NCBI GenBank assembly: GCA_016926925.1
Contig: JAFGNQ010000018.1
Coordinates: 1 to 12,541 of the forward strand
Reading direction: 5' to 3'
Length of the DNA stretch: 12,541 nt
From: Candidatus Aminicenantota bacterium
GTDB lineage: Bacteria; Acidobacteriota; Aminicenantia; Aminicenantales; Aminicenantaceae
In this document: positions 1-7,215 of the stretch, one piece after another
Numbering within the stretch: position 1 is the first letter of the stretch
Layout: every line of letters starts with the position of its first letter
Made by a program: the position numbers and the translations under genes
The notes under the pieces: generated by a model
Told to the model about the DNA's origin: nothing
What the model saw: only the letters and a program-made list of their open reading frames with translations
The model's database searches: none

Positions 1-2
1 GG

Positions 3-884
3 AGCACGGAAGAATCCATTATGGACATGGATAAGTCTTTGATTCAGGGACGTTTGCCCCAGAATCAAGGAGAGATTCTCATAAGTGAGGATTTTGCCCG
101 CGGTCTGGAGATCCGGATGGGTGAGCAGGCGACCCTCATCGGGTCCACCATGTATGGAAGCATGGCCCTACAGAACTTTACAGTGGTGGGGACCATCCGG
201 TTCGGCGTCAGCGCCATAGACAAAGGGGCGATGATAGCCGACCTGTCGGATATCCAAGCCGCACTGGATATGCAGGATGCGGCGGGCGAGATTTTGGGAT
301 TTTTCAGTGACTTTGTCTATAAGAACAATAAAGCCGACACCGTCAAGGCGGCCTTCAACGCGAAATATTCCGACGAGGTGGACCCGTTTTCACCAGTTAT
401 GGAAACGCTCTACCATCAAAGCGGGCTGGCAGACATGTTCGCGATGCTGAAAAAGATTTCCGGTATCGTCATCGTTTTATTCATATCGGTCATGTCTCTT
501 GTCCTGTGGAATGCCGGCCTGATGGGCAGTCTCCGCCGCTACGGTGAAATCGGAATCCGTTTGGCCATGGGAGAGAGCAAGGGACACCTCTATCGTTCTC
601 TCATCGGAGAGTCGCTCCTGGTCGGTTTTTTCGGCACCATAGCCGGCACCGCTCTCGGATTGGGACTGGCCTACTACATGCAAGTTCACGGCTTCGATTT
701 CGGTTACATGATGAAGAACTCATCTCTGATGATCACGAACGTAATGCGGACACGGATCACGCCTCTCAGCTTCGTGATCGGATTCATTCCGGGACTGGGA
801 GCGACCTTTCTGGGGACTTCAATTTCGGGGATAGGGATTTACAAGCGCCAGACATCCCGGCTCATGAAGGAGATGGAAATATGA
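3..884 (+). CDS. ABC transporter permease, FtsX/LolE/MacB type (C-terminal part)
   Basis: This is the C-terminal part of an inner-membrane ABC permease. The frame is open to the left edge, so the true start lies outside the window; the first in-window ATG is at 21. Counting from that ATG, residues 1-140 resemble the periplasmic MacB core domain (segments such as GEILISEDFARGL and FTVVGTI). Three hydrophobic segments follow at about 147-168, 194-217 and 248-273. Between the first two lies the family's cytoplasmic loop, RRYGEIGIRLAMGESKG. That is the expected FtsX C-terminal domain with the first transmembrane helix missing upstream. The stop overlaps the next gene's start (ATGA). A LolA-like protein next door suggests transport of lipoproteins or other envelope lipids rather than MacB-type drug export, but the substrate cannot be read from sequence. 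No ATPase is visible; it should lie upstream. Confidence 0.88.
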   Translation, partial: STEESIMDMDKSLIQGRLPQNQGEILISEDFARGLEIRMGEQATLIGSTMYGSMALQNFTVVGTIRFGVSAIDKGAMIADLSDIQAALDMQDAAGEILGFFSDFVYKNNKADTVKAAFNAKYSDEVDPFSPVMETLYHQSGLADMFAMLKKISGIVIVLFISVMSLVLWNAGLMGSLRRYGEIGIRLAMGESKGHLYRSLIGESLLVGFFGTIAGTALGLGLAYYMQVHGFDFGYMMKNSSLMITNVMRTRITPLSFVIGFIPGLGATFLGTSISGIGIYKRQTSRLMKEMEI

Positions 885-1621
885 AAAAAAGTGCTGTTTT
901 TTGTTTGATTCTCGTTTCTGTCATCGTGCTCGCCGCTCAACCTCCCTCGGGCGATTGGCTTCTTGAAAAAATCGATGAAAACATCGGGTCCGACAACAAA
1001 ATCTCTCAAGGCAAAATGATCATCCACGGCCGGCGAGGAAGCCGGTCCATCGAGTCAAAATCATGGATCATGGGAGAGGATAAATCATATACGGAGTATT
1101 TAGCCCCGCCTCGAGAAAAGGGGACCAAGATGCTCAAACTCGAGGATCAACTATGGACATACTCCCCGTCGACCGACCGTATCATAAAAATCTCGGGCCA
1201 CATGTTGCGCCAATCGGTCATGGGATCCGATCTTTCCTATGAAGACCTCATGGAAGACCGCCGCCTCAGGGACGATTATAAAGCCGAGGTAGTGGGAGAG
1301 GAAAACCTGGAAGAGCGTCCCTGCTGGGTGGTCTTGCTGACATCCAAAGTGACGGATACAGCCTATTTTTCCCGTAAGATTTGGGTGGACAAAGAAAGGT
1401 ATGTCTCCTTGCGGGAGGAGCGATATGCCAAAAGCGGCAAGCTGATCAAAACCACACAGGTTAAGAATGTCCGCCGTATCGATGACCGCTGGTTTCCAAC
1501 CGAAATGATCTTTAAGGATGAATTGAAAACGGGAAAAGGGACCGAGTTCGTGCTCGAGTCCATCGAATTCAATGCCGATATTCCTGAGTATATTTTCTCG
1601 AAAGCTTCTTTAAAGAAATAG
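881..1621 (+). CDS. Outer membrane lipoprotein-sorting protein (LolA-like)
   Basis: This is a 246-residue periplasmic protein of the LolA-like family often annotated as 'outer membrane lipoprotein-sorting protein'. Residues 1-19 form a Sec signal peptide: MKK, a hydrophobic core, and a likely cut after VLA. The mature part has the family's beta-rich pattern and hallmark segments, PPREKGTKML (76-85), LWTYSPSTDRIIKISG (91-106) and LRQSVMGSDLSYEDLM (109-124). It is predicted to carry a lipid or lipoprotein across the periplasm. The start is the ATG inside the ATGA overlap with the permease, with AAGGAG eight to nine bases upstream, so the two are translationally coupled. This permease plus LolA-like order is common in bacteria outside Proteobacteria. 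It is not classical LolA, and its cargo is unknown. Confidence 0.87.
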   Translation: MKKSAVFCLILVSVIVLAAQPPSGDWLLEKIDENIGSDNKISQGKMIIHGRRGSRSIESKSWIMGEDKSYTEYLAPPREKGTKMLKLEDQLWTYSPSTDRIIKISGHMLRQSVMGSDLSYEDLMEDRRLRDDYKAEVVGEENLEERPCWVVLLTSKVTDTAYFSRKIWVDKERYVSLREERYAKSGKLIKTTQVKNVRRIDDRWFPTEMIFKDELKTGKGTEFVLESIEFNADIPEYIFSKASLKK

Positions 1622-1634
1622 ACTCGATCAGGCC

Positions 1635-1661
1635 CATTCCGCTCAGGCGGATGTTCCTTTT
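1635..1661 (+). terminator. Possible rho-independent terminator after the LolA-like gene
   Basis: The left arm CATTCCGC (1635-1642) pairs with GCGGATG (1647-1653) across a TCAG loop, giving seven pairs with one bulged T. A T-rich run (TTCCTTTT, 1654-1661) follows on the plus strand. The hairpin starts 13 bases after the LolA-like stop and overlaps the last codons of the convergent M20 gene. On the minus strand no T-run follows, so it would act mainly on the plus-strand operon. The stem is short, hence modest confidence. Confidence 0.45.
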
Positions 1662-3106
1662 GCGGTTTGCTTTCCGAGCTTACCGGAAGCCGCAAACAGG
1701 AATGTAGCCACAAACTTCTCGAAATCAAGGAGTCCTTTCACCGTCATGTACTCGTTAGCCACATGCTGTCGCCCACCGTGTCCCATACCCCCGGCGACAA
1801 CCGGGAGGCGCAGTGTTCTGGAAAAAGCGAAATAGGGAGCAGCCCAGGTGGCAAGCGGCCATATCTCAGGATCCGATCCATGAATGCGGTAAGCTTGGAT
1901 CATATTTTGAGCAAGGGGCTCACGGACGTCGGTCTTGGACCAGGTGTAATTGTCTCGGACCCTGACTTCGATGTCACCAAATCCCGTATCACGCAGGAAC
2001 TGACTGAATTTTCCGATCACTTCATCGGGTTCCATATTCGGTCCGAATCTGATATCGATCTTGGCTGTAGCCCTGGTCGGAAGCACGGTCTTGGTCCCGG
2101 GGCCGGAGTACCCAGCATGGAATCCGTTGATATTGAGAACGGGGAAATAAAGCCCCCTTTTGAGCAGGTCGACACCGTGGCGGTCGTACTTGAAACAAAG
2201 GCTTTTCATTTCCTTAAGAAAGGCCTTTTCATCGAAGCGTCCTTCCAGCTTTTTGAGAAGCTGGAGATCATTCCTGCTTGGAGCAGCCACATTCTCATAA
2301 AATCCCGGAATTCTGATGTTTTCCTTGTTATCCGTGAGAGAGCCGAGGGCATGAATCAACCGCCAAACAGGCGAGGAGATCCAAGCGCTGACCGAGCCGT
2401 GCTGTGATGTCTCCACAGGCCCCCCTTTAGGGCCGCCGCGGCAGACGAGGTCCAAATACACGATACCTTTAAGCCCCAGATGCATGGAGACATTTCCCCG
2501 GCTGTCTTGAGAGAAATCAAAATCTGCCACACCATCCCCTTGGAGCTCCTGTCTGTGTGCCAGGATGAAATCCTGGAAGCTCGGGCTGCCGATCTCTTCC
2601 TCTCCTTCGATGGCGAAAATGAGATTGAGCGGTATGTCCTCATGCTCCTTGATCGTCTTAAGAACATTGAAAAGACCGCAGAGGGCCCCCTTTGAATTGA
2701 CAGCCCCCCTGGCCACCACACACTCTCCCAAACCCGGCAGAGTATGGACCTCGGCCGCAAAAGGAGGGCTCATCCAGGTGGTCTCTTCAGCGGGCTGGAC
2801 GTCGTACATCCCGTAGATTATCAGGGTTTTCGGACAACCTCTGTCCAGGCGGCCGTAGACGATCGGGAAGGCAGGATCTCCTTTAAACGTCACCTCTCCG
2901 CCGATTTCTTCGATGAACTCTTTGATAAGTGCCGCAGTCTCACGTATCCCCTCTCCGGTAGCTGAAATGCTCTTCTGCCTTAGAAAAGCACGACATCTCT
3001 CCAAATGGACCGGAAACATCTCATCGATGGCTGTGTGGACTCTACCCACTGAACCCGGCATCTCGTATGTCGGGATCGCTGCCGGTGCCTCTTTACTAAA
3101 GGTCAT
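1643..3106 (-). CDS. M20 family peptidase-like protein with altered metal ligands
   Basis: This 487-residue protein has no signal peptide and is probably cytoplasmic. It matches the M20 di-zinc peptidase family, closest to the carnosinase/dipeptidase branch. Landmarks are the YGMYDVQP motif (98-105), ARGAVNSKG (132-140), EGEEEIGS (167-174; E170 catalytic base and E171 ligand by family analogy), a central dimerisation domain with LNINGFHAGYSGPGTKTVLP (324-343), and GGRQHVANEY near the end (H448 probable ligand). Length is normal. The oddity is that position 100, usually the first zinc-ligand His of GHxDVQP, is Met, and position 137, usually the bridging Asp of DxKG, is Asn; both codons are clear in the DNA. 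The enzyme may bind one metal, act on an unusual substrate, or belong to a recognised variant clade. The ATG start has GGGAG upstream and its own promoter. It lies 92 bases after the TPR gene. Confidence 0.87.
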   Translation of the reverse strand: MTFSKEAPAAIPTYEMPGSVGRVHTAIDEMFPVHLERCRAFLRQKSISATGEGIRETAALIKEFIEEIGGEVTFKGDPAFPIVYGRLDRGCPKTLIIYGMYDVQPAEETTWMSPPFAAEVHTLPGLGECVVARGAVNSKGALCGLFNVLKTIKEHEDIPLNLIFAIEGEEEIGSPSFQDFILAHRQELQGDGVADFDFSQDSRGNVSMHLGLKGIVYLDLVCRGGPKGGPVETSQHGSVSAWISSPVWRLIHALGSLTDNKENIRIPGFYENVAAPSRNDLQLLKKLEGRFDEKAFLKEMKSLCFKYDRHGVDLLKRGLYFPVLNINGFHAGYSGPGTKTVLPTRATAKIDIRFGPNMEPDEVIGKFSQFLRDTGFGDIEVRVRDNYTWSKTDVREPLAQNMIQAYRIHGSDPEIWPLATWAAPYFAFSRTLRLPVVAGGMGHGGRQHVANEYMTVKGLLDFEKFVATFLFAASGKLGKQTAKGTSA

Positions 3107-3146
3107 ATTCGTGCTCCCTTTCAGAAGAAATCGGTCTTAAAGGAGG

Positions 3147-3175
3147 ATTGTACTCCCAACGGAGAGCGGCGTCAA
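3147..3175 (-). promoter_or_regulatory. Sigma70-type promoter for the M20 gene
   Basis: Read on the minus strand, TTGACG (3175-3170) and TACAAT (3152-3147) are separated by exactly 17 bases, matching the consensus at five of six positions each. The predicted start is about seven bases downstream, leaving a leader of roughly 35 bases before the ATG at 3106. It lies within the 92-base gap after the TPR lipoprotein gene, so the M20 gene can be transcribed on its own. Confidence 0.65.
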
Positions 3176-3198
3176 TCTGCTGCGGTACGAAGGATTTT

Positions 3199-4155
3199 TT
3201 ATTCTTGGAACTCCCTGTTCAAGGCTGCTTCGGCGGCTATGAATCCGAAGGAGGCCCAAACCTTATTGTCACAAATCCTCTCGAAAATCTCTCTGGCTTC
3301 GTTTCGAAGGCCGTTGTAGAAGTGCCAATTTCCCACACCGTAAGCCATGGCATCGCTCATGATGTCCGTGTCCTCTTTATCCGGTAATTCTTCCAGAGTA
3401 AGTACCTTTTTATAAAAGAGGCACAATCGATGATACACCATATTTTCGATCACATTCATCTCTTCATGGATGGGATCCAGCGCTTGCACGGCTTGCTCTT
3501 CTTTGTCCAGAAGCCGGAGCGTCATGTAAAGCCAGTGTGTCATGGCTACGAGCATGTCGTCATTGGTGCAGGCTGTGACACCCTCGTTGTAAATCCTGAG
3601 GGCATTCTCCAAATCGTGCTTCAGATAATAGGCCAGACCGAGATGGTACCAGATGTTTGTATGCAGGGTGCTGACAGGAATATTCATGGCGTTGGGCTGG
3701 CCGTCGGCCTCGACCATGTCTTTCGCTCCCTCGATCAGGACGGCAGCGGCTTCAAAATCCTCGATGGCCCTGTCGAATTCGCGGATCGAAATGTAGCGGT
3801 GGCCCCTGTGTCTGTAAAAGCGGGCATCGCCCGGAAACTTACGGATCCCTTCTGTGAAGATAAGGACGGCCTGCCGATAATCCCCGGTGTAGGCCGCCCA
3901 GCGCCCGTACCAGATGATGTTATCGGCGTTATCAGGATCAGCCGTATAGGTCTTTTTCGCCTCTTCATATTTTTCCATGACTCGGGCATCCGGAACGGAT
4001 GCATAAAGCGGCGCACCCTTCAGTGAAATTGCCTGGGCATCAGCAGGCACGACGGGAAGCACATCCATCTCAAGCCCTTCTTCGCCGCTGTTCTTTTCCG
4101 CACAGCCTGCAAATACAATCATCAGAATACCAAGAATGAGATTGATCTTCTTCAT
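3199..4155 (-). CDS. TPR-repeat lipoprotein
   Basis: This is a 318-residue lipoprotein. The chosen start is the ATG at 4155, with a strong GGAGGA about ten bases upstream. A longer in-frame reading from 4218 only adds residues before an obvious signal peptide. Residues 1-17 are a lipoprotein signal ending VFAG, with C18 as the lipidated cysteine. After a short linker come helical tetratricopeptide repeats, roughly at 78-110, 112-145, 166-199, 203-235 and 273-306, with typical spacing such as WYGRWAAYTGDYRQAVLIF and WYHLGLAYYLKHDLENALRIY. TPRs are protein-binding scaffolds; no catalytic motif is visible. It sits 152 bases downstream of the M81 lipoprotein gene on the same strand, so the two may be anchored in the same membrane and work together. 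Partner and function are not known. Confidence 0.85.
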   Translation of the reverse strand: MKKINLILGILMIVFAGCAEKNSGEEGLEMDVLPVVPADAQAISLKGAPLYASVPDARVMEKYEEAKKTYTADPDNADNIIWYGRWAAYTGDYRQAVLIFTEGIRKFPGDARFYRHRGHRYISIREFDRAIEDFEAAAVLIEGAKDMVEADGQPNAMNIPVSTLHTNIWYHLGLAYYLKHDLENALRIYNEGVTACTNDDMLVAMTHWLYMTLRLLDKEEQAVQALDPIHEEMNVIENMVYHRLCLFYKKVLTLEELPDKEDTDIMSDAMAYGVGNWHFYNGLRNEAREIFERICDNKVWASFGFIAAEAALNREFQE

Positions 4156-4238
4156 ATGTCCGATTCCTCCTTTTTTCCCTCTCGGGGATAATTGGCGAAG
4201 TGCATATGAGCTACACACAACTCATCTCCCTGTTTCAC
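4152..4238 (-). CDS. Possible 28-residue leader peptide before the TPR lipoprotein
   Basis: This small reading frame starts at a GTG (4238-4236) with GAGG about seven bases upstream and an earlier in-frame stop. It ends in a TGA that overlaps the TPR gene's ATG in an ATGA arrangement. The peptide would be hydrophilic (MKQGDELCVAHM and so on), and its last codons contain the ribosome binding site of the TPR gene. The layout would suit translational coupling. A frame this short with a GTG start can easily arise by chance, and I recognise no homologue. Confidence 0.18.
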   Translation of the reverse strand: MKQGDELCVAHMHFANYPREGKKEESDI

Positions 4239-4307
4239 CTCGATTCCTCTTATTAAGTTCGAAATTTTTGCGATTCCGGAGGTTCATTGATTTCTTCGGA
4301 ATAGGGC

Positions 4308-5867
4308 TTAATCTTCCCCTTTAAAGGGATTCTCATCGAATGGCCATTTGGGCCGTTCGATTCGCGTCATCGGCCTTTCGCCCGGAAGGCGGCAGAGGCC
4401 TGGACTCAACACATAGATAACGCTGCCCATAATGGCTTCGAAGCCGGCATAAAAATTGTTTGCAGATTTGACGACGATGACCCGTTTGTTTTTCGGATCC
4501 AATTCCATTTGTTCGAGCATCCGCCAGTCGTATACCGGAAAACGTCTTTTTGTCAGAACGATATCGATCCCTCTGGACCGAACAACCGCAAGGGCTCCAT
4601 AAGAACTCTCCTCTCCGCTGTCTTCGGTCATTTTGAAATCTTCGGATTTGAGAAGGACTTCGACTTCAAGGTCGATGGGATCGCCGGACATGGGGCCCGT
4701 CTTTCCGCCGATGCGCATCGGAAGCCTATCTCCAACGTCACATTTGAGGGCAATGTCCACGGCCATGGGGTCCCAAAGCGCGGCAAGGATGGAATTGTCG
4801 ATCTCGAGATCGAGCAACCCCTTGAGAAAAAAAGTGGCATCGCCGGGCGCGCCTCCATAGGGCATATCGGAATAATCGGCAACGATACAAGGGAACTTTT
4901 GCTCTTCGGTGATGGCTTTAAGGCCTTCTTCGAGCTCCATGAGATTTCTCGCTCCCGTTTTTCCTCTCAAGGCAAAAAACCGCCTGCCGAACTGCTCCGC
5001 CAGTTCAGCGGCTTTTTCCGGCTGGTTATCCGTGACGACCAGCATCTTGGATCCCATGTCCGGCACATCTGCATCGGAAAAGCCGTGGATAAAGGATACG
5101 GAAATGACACCGTCCTTGCCTTCAGCGTTTTTCATGTCATCAACCACACTTTTTGTCGGCTCCTCGAGCGTATGATAGTTGGCTATCATACGGCAGTCCC
5201 AAACAGCCATGGTCGGCTTGATCTTTCCTTCGGCACAATCCGCCGTCAAATCGAACGCTTTGGTATAAGTTTCCAAGGCATCGATGTGCGGCCACTCTTT
5301 ATAGAAAACAAGGATGTCTGCGGCTTCGACCATTGTGTCTGACAGATGGGCATGGGGATCCAAGCCGGCCCCTATGGGGATATCGTCACCCACAATATCA
5401 CGAACGGATTGCAGGAGATCCCCTTCGCAATCATCATAACCCTGGGCTACCATGGCTCCATGCAAGATCAAAACCACCATATCGACGGGCAGGGCTGATC
5501 TCAAAGCCGACAGGATTTCTTCCTTCTGGGTTTCATATGCAGAGCGGGTCGTGATTCCCGCAGGAGCGGCGTTGGCTATCAAGCCTAAGTCGAAGGCCCA
5601 GCCTCGTTTATCGGCAATTCGAGCAATCGTCTTAGACAGGTCCATTCCTTCGAAATCTTCTCTCTCGAAATCGCTGAGGTCCGTAGGAAAGGGACAATAG
5701 AGGTTGGTCTCCGTACTCAGTCCGGCCACAAAGGCTTTCTTCCGGCCTGCCGGGGAATTCGAATCCTTTACTTCGGAAGAATCTGTTCCGCCTTTCCCAC
5801 CGCAGGCAGCTGTGTTCAGACAAATCCCGATGATCAGAACGAGTGAAAGAATCAGAAAGCGTTTCAT
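4308..5867 (-). CDS. M81 family metallopeptidase (MlrC-like), lipoprotein
   Basis: This 519-residue protein is of the M81 family, named for MlrC, the zinc enzyme that finishes degradation of linearised microcystin. The N-terminus is a lipoprotein signal (hydrophobic 4-20, TAAC with C22 as probable lipid site), followed by a low-complexity Gly/Ser linker to about 42. The catalytic half shows GLSTETN (49-55), LILHGAM (133-139), GLDPHAHLSD (168-177, D170 and H172 probable zinc ligands) and EWPHID (191-196, H194 probable ligand). The C-terminal half has DMPYGGAPGDATFFL (334-348) and VVKSANNF (465-472). Family members usually read HETN and KSxxHF, so two conserved His positions are Thr52 and Asn471 here. 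Length is normal for M81 plus a signal. AGGAGG lies about six bases before the ATG. It is predicted to hydrolyse amide or peptide bonds at the cell surface or periplasm; the substrate is unknown and need not be microcystin. Confidence 0.85.
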   Translation of the reverse strand: MKRFLILSLVLIIGICLNTAACGGKGGTDSSEVKDSNSPAGRKKAFVAGLSTETNLYCPFPTDLSDFEREDFEGMDLSKTIARIADKRGWAFDLGLIANAAPAGITTRSAYETQKEEILSALRSALPVDMVVLILHGAMVAQGYDDCEGDLLQSVRDIVGDDIPIGAGLDPHAHLSDTMVEAADILVFYKEWPHIDALETYTKAFDLTADCAEGKIKPTMAVWDCRMIANYHTLEEPTKSVVDDMKNAEGKDGVISVSFIHGFSDADVPDMGSKMLVVTDNQPEKAAELAEQFGRRFFALRGKTGARNLMELEEGLKAITEEQKFPCIVADYSDMPYGGAPGDATFFLKGLLDLEIDNSILAALWDPMAVDIALKCDVGDRLPMRIGGKTGPMSGDPIDLEVEVLLKSEDFKMTEDSGEESSYGALAVVRSRGIDIVLTKRRFPVYDWRMLEQMELDPKNKRVIVVKSANNFYAGFEAIMGSVIYVLSPGLCRLPGERPMTRIERPKWPFDENPFKGED

Positions 5868-5905
5868 TCCATCCTCCTCAATAGCATTGCAAAACCGTGC
5901 ATGCA

Positions 5906-5934
5906 GTATAGTACATAAAAAAGGATTAAGGAAC
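5906..5934 (-). promoter_or_regulatory. Weak promoter candidate for the M81 gene
   Basis: In the 103-base gap between the Fe-S gene and the M81 gene, the minus strand carries TATACT, a good -10 match, with a poor TTCCTT 17 bases further upstream. The region is AT-rich compared with the flanking genes. The -35 agreement is weak, so this marks the most promoter-like spot rather than a firm call. Confidence 0.3.
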
Positions 5935-5970
5935 TTATATTGTAGCTCGATTGAACTTTACAATTCAGAT

Positions 5971-7155
5971 TTATGGAATGCGGGCTTCGGATCTTTTTCG
6001 TAAGGGCAGGATCACATCTCTTTCTATATACTCCAAGGTAAAAACATCCTCAGGGCACTGCAGTTCACATTGCCCGCATCCGATGCACTTTTCCGAATGA
6101 ATGCGAGACTTGTTGTTCTCGAGCGAAATGGCCCCAACAGGACAATACGTCAAACAGGTCCCACAACCCGAGCAGGAGGCCCCGTCTGAAATTCGGGCCG
6201 TGTAAAAAGATTTTAAACGCAAAGGAGTAATACCCCTGTTGTAACTGCCGAAGACTCCGCAGCAATCCCAGCAGCAATTGCAGATGGCGATTTCAGGACG
6301 ATCGAGATCATCTTTGTCATAGAAAACCTGGTGGATCGTTCCTTTTTTTTGAAGATCCTGAATCAATTCGAGAGCGTCCTCCTTCGTGATGGGTCGTCCT
6401 ATGCGGATATCAACAATGTGATCCGCAAAATCACCGATGACCATACACGACTCACCGGGAACACCCAAACGGCACGGCTCATCGACCATCTTTTTCCACT
6501 CCCTGCAAAAACAGTGCATGACAGCAATCTTGTTCTCATCGCCATATTTGTTTACGAGATCGTAAACGGATGCTGTGGGAGAAACCATCATCTCAGGTTT
6601 ATCCAGCTGCATGTTGATATCTATGCGAACCGCATTTGTATCTTCATCGGTTCTTTTCGCCACCGCTATGGTACGGGGTGCTTTCGCATGTTTTCTGGCC
6701 ATGCGATTCTGTAGATTTCTGATGGGGAAAAAATTCATCTTCTTCAGGTACCGGAAGTACTTCTCTAGACTGCGTGCAAATTCCTGTTGTTCCAACGTTT
6801 TTTTCCCGTCGGAGAGAAACGCCTCGAACCACCCGACCATTATACCGGCCAAGGCATAGCGTTCCTTGCCGTCTTCAAACAATTCCGGCCACAAGAGACC
6901 TTTCCTGCGCATGGAGTCGAAGAAGGGCCGGAAGAATTCCTCAGGATGATCGGAAAAGGCGGCAAGCTCTTCATAAGTATAGGGATGATCCCCCAGCTTC
7001 AACAGATAGGCGTTTTCTTCAGGAGTGATCCCTGCATCAAAACAGTCAATGAGCGTTTTGTGCATGGGAAAGGGATCTCTCTGTCTTGAATTCATCCGCT
7101 TGATCAGCGCCTTGAGATTTTTTCGCCGCTCGGCAGACAATCTTTTCGACTCCAT
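5971..7155 (-). CDS. Cysteine-rich 4Fe-4S dicluster ferredoxin-domain protein
   Basis: This 394-residue cytoplasmic iron-sulfur protein has no signal or membrane segment. Residues 1-160 are helical and resemble a winged-helix or dimerisation module (TPEENAYLLKLGDHPYTYEEL at about 44-64). A middle domain holds CFC (215-217), C228, C237 and then CNCCWDCC (292-299). The C-terminus has two classical CxxCxxCxxxCP motifs: C328, 331, 334, 338 and C357, 360, 363, 367. Each should bind one 4Fe-4S cluster. The nine middle cysteines follow a pattern I associate with a recurring family of anaerobe Fe-S proteins, where they may hold a further cluster or metal. It is probably an electron-transfer or redox-sensing protein; partners are not evident nearby. 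GAGGAGG precedes the ATG. It is preceded by the pbpC hairpin, so it likely has its own transcript. Confidence 0.85.
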   Translation of the reverse strand: MESKRLSAERRKNLKALIKRMNSRQRDPFPMHKTLIDCFDAGITPEENAYLLKLGDHPYTYEELAAFSDHPEEFFRPFFDSMRRKGLLWPELFEDGKERYALAGIMVGWFEAFLSDGKKTLEQQEFARSLEKYFRYLKKMNFFPIRNLQNRMARKHAKAPRTIAVAKRTDEDTNAVRIDINMQLDKPEMMVSPTASVYDLVNKYGDENKIAVMHCFCREWKKMVDEPCRLGVPGESCMVIGDFADHIVDIRIGRPITKEDALELIQDLQKKGTIHQVFYDKDDLDRPEIAICNCCWDCCGVFGSYNRGITPLRLKSFYTARISDGASCSGCGTCLTYCPVGAISLENNKSRIHSEKCIGCGQCELQCPEDVFTLEYIERDVILPLRKRSEARIP

Positions 7156-7186
7156 GATTCTCCCCTCCTCTTACAGTATTTTCCCC

Positions 7187-7215
7187 ATTATAAATTCGAG
7201 GGACGTCAAACTTCT
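7187..7215 (-). promoter_or_regulatory. Possible -10 element for the Fe-S gene
   Basis: A perfect TATAAT occurs on the minus strand at 7192-7187, about 32 bases before the Fe-S start codon and just after the hairpin that follows pbpC. No convincing -35 lies 16-18 bases upstream (AGAAGT at 17). A TTGACG nearby is only 11 bases away, too close to be used with it. A promoter here fits the terminator-then-gene layout, but the support is weak. Confidence 0.3.

Noticed and set aside
1667..2407. A 246-codon open frame on the plus strand, opposite the M20 gene
   Set aside because: It lies entirely antisense to a gene with clear family motifs. Its translation shows no recognisable domain.
4156..4218. 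A longer TPR lipoprotein start at 4218
   Set aside because: It would place 21 residues before a clear lipoprotein signal peptide, whereas the ATG at 4155 has a strong ribosome binding site.
4273..4302. ATTCCG/CGGAAT inverted repeat just after the M81 gene, as a terminator
   Set aside because: The stem has six pairs with a long loop and is followed by an A-rich rather than T-rich run on the minus strand.
4509..5342. A 277-codon open frame on the plus strand, opposite the M81 gene
   Set aside because: It is an antisense shadow; the minus-strand frame carries all the M81 motifs and a good ribosome binding site.
7187..7209. TTGACG and TATAAT as one promoter before the Fe-S gene
   Set aside because: The spacing is only 11 bases, too short for a sigma70 promoter.
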